Below, in pieces: positions 35,163-43,808 of a stretch of DNA of 64,000 bases (the stretch's first letter is position 1; every line of letters starts with the position of its first letter). Position numbers and translations under genes: made by a program. The stretch lies in assembly GCA_027028145.1 (NCBI GenBank), contig JALVJV010000011.1, positions 124,001 to 188,000 on the forward strand. Direction: 5' to 3'. This stretch comes from Archaeoglobaceae archaeon (GTDB taxonomy: Archaea; Halobacteriota; Archaeoglobi; Archaeoglobales; Archaeoglobaceae). The notes beneath the pieces are model-generated. The model searched no databases. It worked only from the letters and a program-made list of their open reading frames with translations, and had not been told where the DNA came from.

Positions 35163-36650
35163 ATGCCGGAACTTTGGGTGGAGAAATACAGACCCAAGAC
35201 CATTAAGGAGGTTGTAGCTCCTCGCGATATTATTGAGAAAGTCGTCATGTGGGCTAAAAAGTGGGAGGAAGGCATTCCTCAAAAACCTCTGCTTTTAGCC
35301 GGTCCTCCGGGTGTTGGTAAGACATCCCTCGCCTTAGCTTTAGCCAATACATTCGGCTGGGAGGTCGTTGAGCTCAACGCGAGCGATCAACGAAATTGGC
35401 AGGTTATTAGGAAGATAGTCGGTGAGGCCGCTTTCACCGAAACGATAAGTGAGGAAGGAGAGTTCTTCTCATCTAAATCTGGCAGGCTTAAGCTCATAAT
35501 TTTGGATGAAGTCGATAACATTCACAAGAAGGAGGATTTTGGCGGAGAAGGAGCCTTAATCCGATTGCTCAAGAGACAGCCAAGGCAACCGCTCATTTTA
35601 ACGGCAAACGACCCATACAACCTCTCTCCTGAACTCAGAAACCTCTGCGAGATGATAACGTTCAAAAGACTGGATGTTAGGCAGATCGTAAAGGTTTTGG
35701 AGAGGATATGTGCGGCTGAAGGCATCAAAGCCGACAAAAGAGCTCTCGAAGCTATAGCAAGAAATGCAGGAGGTGACTTAAGAGCGGCTATAAACGATTT
35801 GCAGGCGATTGCGGAAGGTAAAACTGAAATCAAACTCGAAGACGTAATAGTGGCGAAGAGAACGCAGGAGACGGACGTATTCAAGGTTATGCAGAAGATC
35901 TTCAAAACTTACAATCCGTCGGTTTACGGAGAAGCCATGCTTTTGGACGAATCGCCGGAAGATCTCGTAATCTGGATAGACGAAAACCTCCCGCTCGAAT
36001 ACGAAGGTGAGGATCTGCTAAAAGCCTATCTCGTTCTCTCAAGGGCTGACATGTTTTTGGGAAGGGTAAGAAGGAGGCAGTTCTACAGACTTTGGAGATA
36101 CGCGAGCTATCTGATGACGGTCGGAGTTCAGCAGGTTAAGAGTAAGGCGAAAGGAGGCTGGACGAGGTATCAGAAACCGAACGTCTGGCAACTTCTCATC
36201 CAGTTCAAAGACAGAAGGGAGAAGTTCAGGAAGATTCTGGAGAAAATCGCGAAGTATTCGCACATGTCCAAGAGGAAAGCTTCTGCGGAGATGTTCGGTT
36301 ACATCAAAGTGCTTCTCAGTAAGGCGGACATAAAAACTGCCGCGAGCGTTGCCGCATTTTACGATTTCACCGAAGAAGAGTTGACGCTTATCATAGGTAA
36401 CGAGAGGAGAGCTAAGGAGATAAAGGAGTTCATACGAAAGCACAAACTGCATAGGGTTGAAGAAGAGGCAGTAGAAGAGGAAATTTCGGCTGAAAAGATT
36501 GAGAAGGAAATCGAAGAGAGATTGAAGAGGGCTGAGGAAGAGAAACCAAAAGAAAAGAAGGCAGAGAAGAAGAAAAAGAGGACTGCGAAAAAGAAGAAGA
36601 AAGAGGAAAAGCCGAGCGGAGTTACTACGCTTGAGGATTTCTTCGGATAA
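35163..36650 (+). CDS. rfcL: Replication factor C large subunit
   Basis: A 495-residue clamp-loader large subunit. It has WVEKYRPKTIKEVV, Walker A GPPGVGKTS (47-55), Walker B LIILDEVDNI, sensor 1 LTANDPY and a C-terminal collar. The last 60 residues are a lysine/glutamate-rich tail ending in VTTLEDFFG, a PIP-like PCNA-binding motif. ATATTTTATAG about 30 bases upstream is the TATA. RfcS is not in this window. Confidence 0.95.
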   Translation: MPELWVEKYRPKTIKEVVAPRDIIEKVVMWAKKWEEGIPQKPLLLAGPPGVGKTSLALALANTFGWEVVELNASDQRNWQVIRKIVGEAAFTETISEEGEFFSSKSGRLKLIILDEVDNIHKKEDFGGEGALIRLLKRQPRQPLILTANDPYNLSPELRNLCEMITFKRLDVRQIVKVLERICAAEGIKADKRALEAIARNAGGDLRAAINDLQAIAEGKTEIKLEDVIVAKRTQETDVFKVMQKIFKTYNPSVYGEAMLLDESPEDLVIWIDENLPLEYEGEDLLKAYLVLSRADMFLGRVRRRQFYRLWRYASYLMTVGVQQVKSKAKGGWTRYQKPNVWQLLIQFKDRREKFRKILEKIAKYSHMSKRKASAEMFGYIKVLLSKADIKTAASVAAFYDFTEEELTLIIGNERRAKEIKEFIRKHKLHRVEEEAVEEEISAEKIEKEIEERLKRAEEEKPKEKKAEKKKKRTAKKKKKEEKPSGVTTLEDFFG

Positions 36651-36708
36651 TTCCGTGAATTTACCCTTTAAAACTTGCAGTGCTCACACGTGCAGACGGT
36701 GGAGGAAC

Positions 36709-36720
36709 ATTTAAATATCC
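36709..36720 (+). promoter_or_regulatory. TATA box of the ribosomal protein operon
   Basis: ATTTAAATATCC lies about 27 bases upstream of ATG 36742 after a purine-rich GGAGGAAC stretch that could act as BRE. No ribosome-binding site follows, so the first gene is probably read from a leaderless transcript. Confidence 0.6.
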
Positions 36721-36741
36721 ATCCTACAGCGATTCTCTGCT

Positions 36742-37119
36742 ATGAGTAAGATAAGAAAGATGGTTAAGAGAAAGTCCAATCCGAACCTCGTTAGGCTGAT
36801 CGATGAACTGCTTAAGGCTTCAGCGATGAACGATGCTCCGATATGGAAGGACATAGCCGAAAGGTTGGCTAAGCCAAAAAGACTATATGCAGAGGTTAAC
36901 GTAGCTAGGATACAGAGATACGCTAATGATGGCGAAACGGTGGTAGTTCCGGGCAAGGTGTTGGGCGGTGGCAGGATCTCGAAAGCCGTAACAGTAGCCG
37001 CATTGAGCTTCTCCGAAACCGCTAAGAGGAAGATCACTGAAGCTGGTGGCAAGTGTATAACGATCAAAGAGTTGGTCGAGTCGAATCCTTCCGGTTCGGG
37101 AGTTAGGATAATGGCGTAA
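36742..37119 (+). CDS. rpl18e: Ribosomal protein L18e (eL18)
   Basis: A 125-residue large-subunit protein. It has KSNPNLVRLIDELLKASAMNDAPIWKDIAERLAKPKR, VVVPGKVLGGGRISKAVTVAALSFSETAKRKI and the GSGVRIMA end, all standard. First gene of the conserved archaeal operon rpl18e-rpl13-rps9-rpoN-(tRNA-Pro)-rpoK. Confidence 0.95.
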   Translation: MSKIRKMVKRKSNPNLVRLIDELLKASAMNDAPIWKDIAERLAKPKRLYAEVNVARIQRYANDGETVVVPGKVLGGGRISKAVTVAALSFSETAKRKITEAGGKCITIKELVESNPSGSGVRIMA

Positions 37120-37129
37120 GGTGGTCGCG

Positions 37130-37600
37130 ATGACCGTAAACGTTAAGAGGGTTCTAAAGCAGTTGGGTGATGACTACAAGGTGATAAACGCGGAGGGTCA
37201 CATACTCGGAAGGCTCAGCAGTGTAATTGCTAAGAGATTGCTCAACGGCGAGAAGATAGTCGTGGTTAACGCGGAGAAAGCTATAATAACCGGAGACAGG
37301 GACATGGTGTTTCAGAGGTATAAGGAGAAATACGATAGGGGTAGCAAGGAGAAGGGACCATACTTCCCGAGGCATCCGGAGAGGATATTCAAGAGGACTG
37401 TGAGGGGGATGTTGCCTTGGAAGAGCAGGAGGGGAAGGGAAGCATACAGAAGGCTTAGAGTCTTCATGGGCGTTCCGGATGAGCTTAAGGATAGGGAGTT
37501 CGAAGTCGTTGAGTGCGCTTTGTATGAGAAGGTGTGCAAGACCGATAAGTTCGTAACCCTTGCTGATGTTAGCAGGTATTTGGGATTTAGGGGTGTTTGA
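37130..37600 (+). CDS. rpl13: Ribosomal protein L13 (uL13)
   Basis: A 156-residue large-subunit protein with [42 protein letters not shown] and [31 protein letters not shown] 37130 is chosen since AGGTGG ends six bases before it; GTG 37121 is part of that site. It overlaps the ribosome site of rps9. Confidence 0.95.
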   Translation: MTVNVKRVLKQLGDDYKVINAEGHILGRLSSVIAKRLLNGEKIVVVNAEKAIITGDRDMVFQRYKEKYDRGSKEKGPYFPRHPERIFKRTVRGMLPWKSRRGREAYRRLRVFMGVPDELKDREFEVVECALYEKVCKTDKFVTLADVSRYLGFRGV

Positions 37601-37602
37601 TC

Positions 37603-38001
37603 ATGAAGATCGTGATAACGAGCGGTAAGAGAAAGACCGCTATTGCGAAAGCCGTCGTTAGACCCGGAGTGGGTAGGGTAAGGATAAACAAGATCCCGCT
37701 TGAGATCTACCAGCCCGAATTGGCGAGGATGACCATAATGGAGCCCCTAATCATAGCGAAGGATCTCGCCAAGCAGGTGGACATCGACGTAACCGTAAAC
37801 GGTGGCGGAGTAATGGGACAGGCTGAAGCCGCAAGGACAGCGATTGCGAGAGGTCTTGTGGAATGGAGCGGTGATGAGGAGTTGAGAAAAGCTTATCTAC
37901 AGTATGACAGATATCTGCTCGTCAACGACGTGAGAAGGAAGGAGCCGAAGAAGCAGGGCGGAAGAGGAGCGAGAAAGAGGAGACAGACGTCCTACAGGTG
38001 A
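37603..38001 (+). CDS. rps9: Ribosomal protein S9 (uS9)
   Basis: A 132-residue small-subunit protein. It contains [54 protein letters not shown] and the basic C-terminal tail ending KRRQTSYR, which reaches the P-site tRNA. ATG 37603 is preferred over in-frame TTG 37597; GGGGTG precedes it. Confidence 0.95.
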   Translation: MKIVITSGKRKTAIAKAVVRPGVGRVRINKIPLEIYQPELARMTIMEPLIIAKDLAKQVDIDVTVNGGGVMGQAEAARTAIARGLVEWSGDEELRKAYLQYDRYLLVNDVRRKEPKKQGGRGARKRRQTSYR

Positions 38002-38008
38002 TCCATTT

Positions 38009-38212
38009 ATGTTTCCCGTTCGGTGCTTCAGCTGTGGGGCTGTAATAGGGCACCTCTACGAGGAATACAGAAGGAAGGTAGAGGAGGAAGGCAAAACTCC
38101 GAAAGAAGCTCTGGACGAGCTTGGCATAGAGAGATACTGTTGCAGGAGGATGTTCCTAACGTATAAGTCCGTGATTAAGGAGTTCGCCCGATTCCATGGG
38201 GCCGTAGGGTAG
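38009..38212 (+). CDS. rpoN: DNA-directed RNA polymerase subunit N
   Basis: A 67-residue RNA polymerase subunit (Rpb10 homologue). Zinc ligands are CFSCG near the start and the CC pair of ERYCCRRMFLTY. The last five codons and stop (38198-38212) lie within the 5' end of the tRNA-Pro gene, so one stretch of DNA encodes both the RpoN tail (GAVG) and the tRNA acceptor stem. Confidence 0.94.
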   Translation: MFPVRCFSCGAVIGHLYEEYRRKVEEEGKTPKEALDELGIERYCCRRMFLTYKSVIKEFARFHGAVG

Positions 38213-38271
38213 CCTGGTTATCCTCCCGGCTTCGGGAGCCGGTGACCCGAGTTCAAATCTCGGCGGCCCCA
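38198..38271 (+). tRNA. tRNA-Pro (anticodon CGG)
   Basis: A 74-base tRNA. The acceptor is GGGGCCG paired with CGGCCCC, with discriminator A. The anticodon arm is CCGGC-TTCGGGA-GCCGG, giving CGG. The T arm is CCGAG-TTCAAAT-CTCGG. CCA is not encoded and no intron is seen. It sits on the coding strand between rpoN (15-base overlap) and rpoK (6-9 bases), so it is probably cut from the operon transcript by RNase P and tRNase Z. Confidence 0.95.
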
Positions 38272-38280
38272 TAAGGGGTG

Positions 38281-38508
38281 ATGCCTATCAAAACCACATT
38301 TCCTTTTAAATATACTCGGTTCGAGAAGGCGAGGATTATCGGAGCGAGAGCTTTGCAGATAGCGATGGGTGCTCCCGTTTTGATCGAAACCGACAAGACG
38401 GATCCTTTGGAGATAGCAAAAGAGGAGTTCGAAAGAGGAGTAATCCCGATCACGGTTAAGAGAAGAAGAGAAAGCTTCGTTTGGCTTGAGAGATACGACC
38501 TCTTCTAA
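38281..38508 (+). CDS. rpoK: DNA-directed RNA polymerase subunit K
   Basis: A 75-residue RNA polymerase subunit (Rpb6/omega homologue). Typical sequence is [26 protein letters not shown], then [24 protein letters not shown] 38281 or the adjoining GTG 38278 starts it; AAGGGGTG overlaps both. It follows the tRNA-Pro directly, so tRNA maturation would free its 5' end nearly leaderless. Confidence 0.93.
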   Translation: MPIKTTFPFKYTRFEKARIIGARALQIAMGAPVLIETDKTDPLEIAKEEFERGVIPITVKRRRESFVWLERYDLF

Positions 38509-38570
38509 TTTTTATTTTTGCAACGCCCAATCTAAAAAGCTTTTATGAGATGCATGCGTAATCCGCTAAG

Positions 38571-39848
38571 ATGAGACTGTGGGTCGGAATCGACGATACT
38601 GATTCCCCGAAGGGTATGTGCACGACCTACTTAGCTACATTGGCGATCGAAAGGCTTGAGAAAGAAGGATTTAAGCTAATCGGATTTCCCCGCCTCATAA
38701 GGCTGAATCCCACGATTCCTTTCAAAACGAGGGGAAACGGAGCGGTGTCGTTTCTGATCGAACTTGAGGATTCGAGAAAAGATGAGGTTATCGATATCGT
38801 TCGAGAGGTAGTTGAAGATCATGCGGAGCTTGAAGATGAAAGGACTAATCCGGGAGTGGTGTTCGTAGATGCCGAAAGGGATGACGTCATGAATTTCCTC
38901 TCAAAATTCGCGCTGAAAGCCGTTAGGGATGTGGTCCTTTTGGATGAGGCTCTTTTCATCATCGGCAAGTTCATGCTCCCCCATCTGAAGTTCAAGAAGG
39001 GTTTGGGTTTGATCGGCGCGCTTGCATCGATCGGCTTGGAACTTACGGATTACACCATAGAGGTTTTGGCTTACAGAAAGCCCGAAAGATTTGGAACGAA
39101 AAGAGAGATCGACGAGGAGTCGTTTTTCGATGCCGACTGGGAGACTTATCCGGGAACTTGGGACACCGTGGATTGGTGCAACGAAACCGTTGTAGCGGTT
39201 CCGAACTCACCGGATCCGGTTCTCTTCGGCATAAGGGGAGATGACTTCCATGCGGTCATGAAAGCCTTCGAGCTCGTAAGGACGGAGCCAATAGACAGAT
39301 ACATGGTATTCATAACGAATCAAGGAACGGACATGCATCTGATTCACGAAGATGAAGTTAGGGAAATCGAAAACTACCACTCATACATTCTGAGGGGAAT
39401 GGTTATAGAAGAACCGCACGACATAACCGGAGGGCACGTGTTCTTTACGATAGAAACTAAGTTTGGAGAGATCAAGTGTGCGGCATTCGAGCCGACCAAG
39501 CAGTTCAGACATGTAATTAGAAAGCTGAGGAAGGGGGATTTGGTCGAGGTTTACGGCTCGATGAAGAAGGATACCATAAATCTTGAGAAGATCAACATAA
39601 TCGAGCTTGCCGAGATATGGGTTGAGGAGAATCCGGTATGTCCGAAGTGCGGTAAAAGGATGGAATCCGCTGGCAAGGGCAAGGGTTTCAGGTGTAAGAG
39701 GTGCAAGACGAAGGCGTTTGAAAAGATTAGAAGAAAAATTGAGAGGGATTTGGATACGGGATTTTACGAAGTCCCGCCTTGCGCGAGGAGACACCTTTCA
39801 AAGCCCTTAATCCGGATGAAGGGCGTTAAGAGGCACATATTCAGATAG
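38571..39848 (+). CDS. tiaS: tRNA(Ile2) 2-agmatinylcytidine synthetase
   Basis: A 425-residue TiaS, which modifies C34 of tRNA(Ile2) with agmatine so that it reads AUA. The N-terminal kinase-like part begins LWVGIDDTDSPKGMCTTYLA; the central part holds FPRLIRLNPTIPFKTRGNGAV. An OB domain (EIKCAAFEPTKQFRHVIRKLRKGDLVEVYG) and a zinc ribbon (CPKCGKR...CKRCKTK) follow near 350-380. Full length. Confidence 0.94.
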   Translation: MRLWVGIDDTDSPKGMCTTYLATLAIERLEKEGFKLIGFPRLIRLNPTIPFKTRGNGAVSFLIELEDSRKDEVIDIVREVVEDHAELEDERTNPGVVFVDAERDDVMNFLSKFALKAVRDVVLLDEALFIIGKFMLPHLKFKKGLGLIGALASIGLELTDYTIEVLAYRKPERFGTKREIDEESFFDADWETYPGTWDTVDWCNETVVAVPNSPDPVLFGIRGDDFHAVMKAFELVRTEPIDRYMVFITNQGTDMHLIHEDEVREIENYHSYILRGMVIEEPHDITGGHVFFTIETKFGEIKCAAFEPTKQFRHVIRKLRKGDLVEVYGSMKKDTINLEKINIIELAEIWVEENPVCPKCGKRMESAGKGKGFRCKRCKTKAFEKIRRKIERDLDTGFYEVPPCARRHLSKPLIRMKGVKRHIFR

Positions 39849-40565
39849 CTAAATACCGTGGTGCAGAATCCTTGTTACCTCTTCCGGCAGATTCTCCTCC
39901 CTTATCTTCCTCTCGACTTCACCCCTATCGAATTCGAAGTCGTAGATGGATACGTCCAAGCTCCTCGTGTCTATCAGAGCGAAGGTCGGGTTGTTGCCCT
40001 TCATGTAAAATCCACATACTCCGGGGCATACCACTTTTCCGTAAGAAGTCTCCGCAATGAACGGCTCGTATCCTCCGACTATGAGCATCTCATACTTCTT
40101 CAGAGGTGCGAGCAATTGCTCGTAATAAGTGGAAGGCTGGTTTGGAAGGACTTCACCGTTTATCGGATCGAACGGACTGCCAAACGTGAACAGGAACTCG
40201 TTGTCTCCGAATCTCTCTGCTAAGAATCCCGGAACCTCGTTCCTAATCCAGCTTCTGCCTTCCTTCCCCAACTTCTCCCTGTTCCATTCTACCATGAATC
40301 TGTCGAACTCCGGAATCTCCTCCTTCTCATCCTCGCTCAGATCCTTCCATCTCGCAATGAGGTGGTCTATTCTTCCCCTCGTAGCTATTATGCCTCTCTC
40401 GATCATTAACTCGTAAACCTCTCTGGGATACGGCATGTAACCGAAAACGCCCAGAATGTAGATTCCCTTTATGTCCTTCCCTTCGTCTTTCAGCTTTTCT
40501 ACTTCCTCAAGCAATCTGTTCAGCGCAATCAAATTTCCGTGCAAGTTTGAGGCTACTACGATCAT
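39849..40565 (-). CDS. Degenerate metallophosphoesterase-like protein
   Basis: A 238-residue protein with the calcineurin-like (MJ0936/YfcE) layout but without its metal ligands. The usual SD-x-HGN is ASNLHGN (Asp to Asn at 7), GD is GV (39-40) and GNHD is GRID (64-67); GHTH near the end is GGYEP. It is therefore probably inactive and may bind a ligand instead. ATG 40565 is chosen after GGAGGTGAT. The gene follows TATA ATATTTATAAGC and is divergent from a membrane protein gene. Confidence 0.68.
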   Translation of the reverse strand: MIVVASNLHGNLIALNRLLEEVEKLKDEGKDIKGIYILGVFGYMPYPREVYELMIERGIIATRGRIDHLIARWKDLSEDEKEEIPEFDRFMVEWNREKLGKEGRSWIRNEVPGFLAERFGDNEFLFTFGSPFDPINGEVLPNQPSTYYEQLLAPLKKYEMLIVGGYEPFIAETSYGKVVCPGVCGFYMKGNNPTFALIDTRSLDVSIYDFEFDRGEVERKIREENLPEEVTRILHHGI

Positions 40566-40594
40566 TCTATCACCTCCGCTCAAACAATGAGCTT

Positions 40595-40632
40595 AGCTTA
40601 TAAATATTTTAGGACAAAGCTTTAAATATTTA
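40595..40632. promoter_or_regulatory. Divergent promoter pair
   Basis: Two TATA-like boxes lie between the divergent genes: CTTATAAATATTTT (about 40597-40610, suited to the minus-strand gene) and CTTTAAATATTTAATA (about 40620-40635, about 26 bases before ATG 40652). Both are preceded by AG in a short repeated block (AGCTTATAAATATTT and AGCTTTAAATATTT). Confidence 0.5.
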
Positions 40633-40651
40633 ATAATCGAACCTTATAGAG

Positions 40652-41119
40652 ATGATAGCCCTTCTATTAGCCCTGATATTTGCAATCATGCTGATATCTC
40701 TACTTAGCCTCTTCATGTGGCTCAGTCTTAAGGGTGTGGGGAGAGACAGAAAGTTTTTGGACGTTCTATTGGTCAACATAATTGCCGTGGTGTTCTGCGG
40801 TATAATCTACTGGATTATGAGTTTGGTTCCCACGTATGCCATGTTCGCTTCGATTGCAACCGGATTGATCTACGTGATCCTGATCAGATCCGTTTTGAGC
40901 ATTCGACTGTGGGAAGCTTTGCTCGTAATATTTTTCTCGGCTTTCGCATCCTCACTCGTGCTGTTCGGAATCGCACACATCACAAAGATCGGATTATTCG
41001 AAGACTGGGCTTATCAGCTTCTGAAGCTTGAAATAGCCGCGGATCTCATCAAATATCTGATAAAGAACTATCACTTAATCGTCGAGCAGTTCGAAAAGCT
41101 TATAAAAATCAGTAGATGA
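40652..41119 (+). CDS. Hypothetical membrane protein
   Basis: A 155-residue integral membrane protein with four predicted helices (about 2-25, 35-55, 58-75, 85-110) and a soluble C-terminal helix (LLKLEIAADLIKYLIKNYHLIVEQFEKLIKI). No family recognised. It converges on hisG with an 11-base overlap. Confidence 0.65.
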   Translation: MIALLLALIFAIMLISLLSLFMWLSLKGVGRDRKFLDVLLVNIIAVVFCGIIYWIMSLVPTYAMFASIATGLIYVILIRSVLSIRLWEALLVIFFSAFASSLVLFGIAHITKIGLFEDWAYQLLKLEIAADLIKYLIKNYHLIVEQFEKLIKISR

Positions 41120-41954
41120 GTCTCTGAACAGGAATTATCAGAATATCCCTCGCTCCAACCTTTTTGAGTTGTTCCAGAACTTCGAAAAGCTTATCCTCGT
41201 GAACGACAACGTGAACGGCTAACATGTTCTCGTCTGATTCAACCTTCATGACCGTTGGCCCTTTCAAGCCCGGAACTATCCTCTTAACGTCCTCCAACGC
41301 ACATTCCGGCACGTTCATCATCAGATACATCATACCCCTTGCATTCAAAACGCCCCGAATTGACGTTACCAAGGCTTTAACCTCGAAGCTTTCCCTCCAC
41401 TCCTTGTTCACGATCAGAACGGCTTCGGTCTCAAGAACCTCCTCGATCACTCTCAGGTTGTTGATCTTGAGAGTCGTGCCGGTTGATGTTAAATCCAAAA
41501 TAGCATCCGCAACTCCGATCTGCGGAGCGTTCTCGCATGCCCCCGAAACTTCAACTATCTCGACTTCTATCCCCTTTTCATCAAAAAATCTCTTGGCGAT
41601 GTTTCTGAATTCCGTAGCAACTCTCATACCTTCGAGATCTTCAATGGATCTTACTCTCGATTCCGCCGGAACAGCGATAACCAATTTGGCTTTTCCGAAT
41701 CCCAATTTGAGCAGAACGTCCACATCCACACCAGATTCGACTACCATGTCGTAGCCCGTAATTCCAGCCTGAGCGGCGTTCATGTAAACGTATTCCGGAA
41801 TGTCCTTAGCTCTCGCAAAGAGAACGTTTATGTTTGGATTGTTCGTCGAAACTATCAGTTTCCTCTCCTCGATTTCCGGCTTAATTCCGGCCTGCTTGAG
41901 CAGTTCTAAGGCTGGCTGGCTCAACCTTCCCTTATTCGGAACGGCTATGATCAT
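41109..41954 (-). CDS. hisG: ATP phosphoribosyltransferase, long form
   Basis: A 281-residue HisG that commits PRPP and ATP to histidine synthesis. The catalytic domains begin MIIAVPNKGRLSQPALELLKQAG and hold GITGYDMVVESG, ATEFRNIAKRFF and DAILDLTSTGTTLKINNL. The last 75 residues (LKGPTVMKVESDENMLAVHVVVHEDKLFEVLEQLKKVGARDILIIPV) form the ACT-like regulatory domain of long-form enzymes, so it should not need HisZ and should be inhibited by histidine. It overlaps livM as ATGA, an unusual pairing. Confidence 0.93.
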   Translation of the reverse strand: MIIAVPNKGRLSQPALELLKQAGIKPEIEERKLIVSTNNPNINVLFARAKDIPEYVYMNAAQAGITGYDMVVESGVDVDVLLKLGFGKAKLVIAVPAESRVRSIEDLEGMRVATEFRNIAKRFFDEKGIEVEIVEVSGACENAPQIGVADAILDLTSTGTTLKINNLRVIEEVLETEAVLIVNKEWRESFEVKALVTSIRGVLNARGMMYLMMNVPECALEDVKRIVPGLKGPTVMKVESDENMLAVHVVVHEDKLFEVLEQLKKVGARDILIIPVQRLIY

Positions 41955-42892
41955 GAGAACATCCTCCTGACCTTCTCAAATATACCCTCAGGACTCTTTA
42001 AGATTATTATTATCAGCAGAATGTATAGAAATATCTCATCCGAAACGTTCAGCGATAGTTTTTGGACTATCCAGACGAAAACGTAGTTCTTGGCGAGGTA
42101 AATCAGAAACGCTCCGACTATGGGTCCGTATATCGTTCCCAATCCACCTATAACAGCCGCCAGAATTATCATCAGCATCAGAGGGATGTCGAAGAGATCC
42201 GGCCCGACTGTGATCCTGTAGTGAACCATCACAGCCCCAGCCAATCCGGCGAAGAATGCGCTGAGGCAGAATGCAATCAGCTTATACTTGACCACATCAA
42301 CTCCGACGGCTTCAGCAAGCTCCTCATCCTCTCTGATCGCCTTGAGCTTAATCCCCAACGGACTTCTCACTACGTAAACGATCGCGACGATGCATATCAG
42401 CATGAAGATCAGGGAGATGTAATATTCCGCCATTAAGCTTGAAGCCAAAGAGTTCTCAAATCCGATCGAAAAACCCTCGTATCCGCCGAAAACATCCGAA
42501 TACACGTTCAAAAGCTGTATGCATATTAAGGGAAGTATTGCGGTAACCAAGGCTAAGTAGTATCCCTTGAGTCTCAAGCATATAGCTCCGATCGCGAAGC
42601 CGAAGGCAACAGCCATCAGACCTCCGAGGATTATCGTAACAAAGATCGGCAGATGCGGAATCGCTATACCCAACCTCTCTGGATTTTGAAGTAAAGCCGT
42701 CGTGTAAGCTCCGATCCCTATGAAAACTGTGTGCCCCAAGTTGATCTGTCCGGCGTAACCGGCTATGAGATCCCAGCTTACCACGTAGACGACGAATATG
42801 AACGTCAATCCTAATAGGTATACTACCGACTGCGGGGCGAAGAAGGGAAGTATTGCCAGTATAATTAGGGATATCAGCGCCAGCCACTTCAT
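41951..42892 (-). CDS. livM: Branched-chain amino acid ABC transporter permease LivM
   Basis: A 313-residue LivM-type permease with 8-10 helices. Signatures are WDLIAGYAGQINLGHTVFIGIGAYTTALL near 45-75 and the cytoplasmic coupling loop SPLGIKLKAIREDEELAEAVGVDVVKYKLIAFCLSAFFAGLAGA. It works with LivH, LivG, LivF and LivK, all encoded here. It starts right after the livH stop. Substrate may be amino acids, amides or short organic acids. Confidence 0.9.
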   Translation of the reverse strand: MKWLALISLIILAILPFFAPQSVVYLLGLTFIFVVYVVSWDLIAGYAGQINLGHTVFIGIGAYTTALLQNPERLGIAIPHLPIFVTIILGGLMAVAFGFAIGAICLRLKGYYLALVTAILPLICIQLLNVYSDVFGGYEGFSIGFENSLASSLMAEYYISLIFMLICIVAIVYVVRSPLGIKLKAIREDEELAEAVGVDVVKYKLIAFCLSAFFAGLAGAVMVHYRITVGPDLFDIPLMLMIILAAVIGGLGTIYGPIVGAFLIYLAKNYVFVWIVQKLSLNVSDEIFLYILLIIIILKSPEGIFEKVRRMFS

Positions 42893-43729
42893 TCACTCCA
42901 CCCCGAACAAGCCCTTCGGTCTAACTATGAGTATGAATATTATCGTCGCCAACGCGGCAATTTCAGCCCATCTCGGCTCGTAAAACATCGAAATCGCGAC
43001 CTGTATGAATCCGATTATGAAAGACGCAATTATGCTACCACGAACGCTACCCAGACCGCCGAGTATGACGATGGCGAAGGCGTATATCAGAACCCTGAAG
43101 GCCGTAGCGGGATTCACCGCATATATTTGAGCGTATAGGATTCCGGCCAAGCTCGCCAAGATCGCCGAGATCATCATCGTAACCGAGTAAACCCACTCGA
43201 CGTCTATTCCCACGAGCATCGAAGCCTCCATGTCCTGTGAGGTTGCCATTATGAACTTACCGACCTTCGTTCTCCTTATGAAGAGATCCAAACAAATTAT
43301 TACTACGATCGCGATTCCCAGTATCATCAGTCTGTTCGTCGGAACCGGCACACCTGCAACGGTAACCAATCCCGAAACGAGCGATGGGTAAGATTGGGAT
43401 ATGTCCTTGAATATCGCCAACAGTATTTCTTTAACGAGCAAAGCCAATGCGAGCGTTATCAGAATGACCATAACTTCGTATTGCTTTATCGGACTTATCA
43501 AAAAACGGTAAACGATCCAGCCGAATGCACCGACCAATAAAACGGCCGGAATTATCGAGAAGAATCCCAGATAGGGATAAAGGAGAATCGCAAAGTAAGC
43601 TCCTAAAACGAAAAAAATTCCGTGTGCGAAGTTAAGGATCCTCGCGACTCCGAATACCAAGCTGAAGCCCGAAGATACCAAAGCCCAGATCGAACCGATG
43701 ATGATGCCGTAGATCAGGACTTCCAGCAT
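42893..43729 (-). CDS. livH: Branched-chain amino acid ABC transporter permease LivH
   Basis: A 278-residue LivH-type permease with about eight helices. It has GSIWALVSSGFSLVFGVARILNFAHGIFFVLGAYFAI at the front and the coupling loop TKVGKFIMATSQDMEASMLVGIDVEWVYSVTMMISAILASLAG. ATG 43729 is preferred to the in-frame TTG 43738. About 80 bases separate it from livK, which may let livK be expressed more strongly than the permeases. Confidence 0.88.
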   Translation of the reverse strand: MLEVLIYGIIIGSIWALVSSGFSLVFGVARILNFAHGIFFVLGAYFAILLYPYLGFFSIIPAVLLVGAFGWIVYRFLISPIKQYEVMVILITLALALLVKEILLAIFKDISQSYPSLVSGLVTVAGVPVPTNRLMILGIAIVVIICLDLFIRRTKVGKFIMATSQDMEASMLVGIDVEWVYSVTMMISAILASLAGILYAQIYAVNPATAFRVLIYAFAIVILGGLGSVRGSIIASFIIGFIQVAISMFYEPRWAEIAALATIIFILIVRPKGLFGVE

Positions 43730-43808
43730 CCACCGCAAGGAAATTAAAAAAATTTAAGAAGTTTACGATGTTAAAGCAAGGCAAACGTTAAACCAGAGTT
43801 TTCAGATA

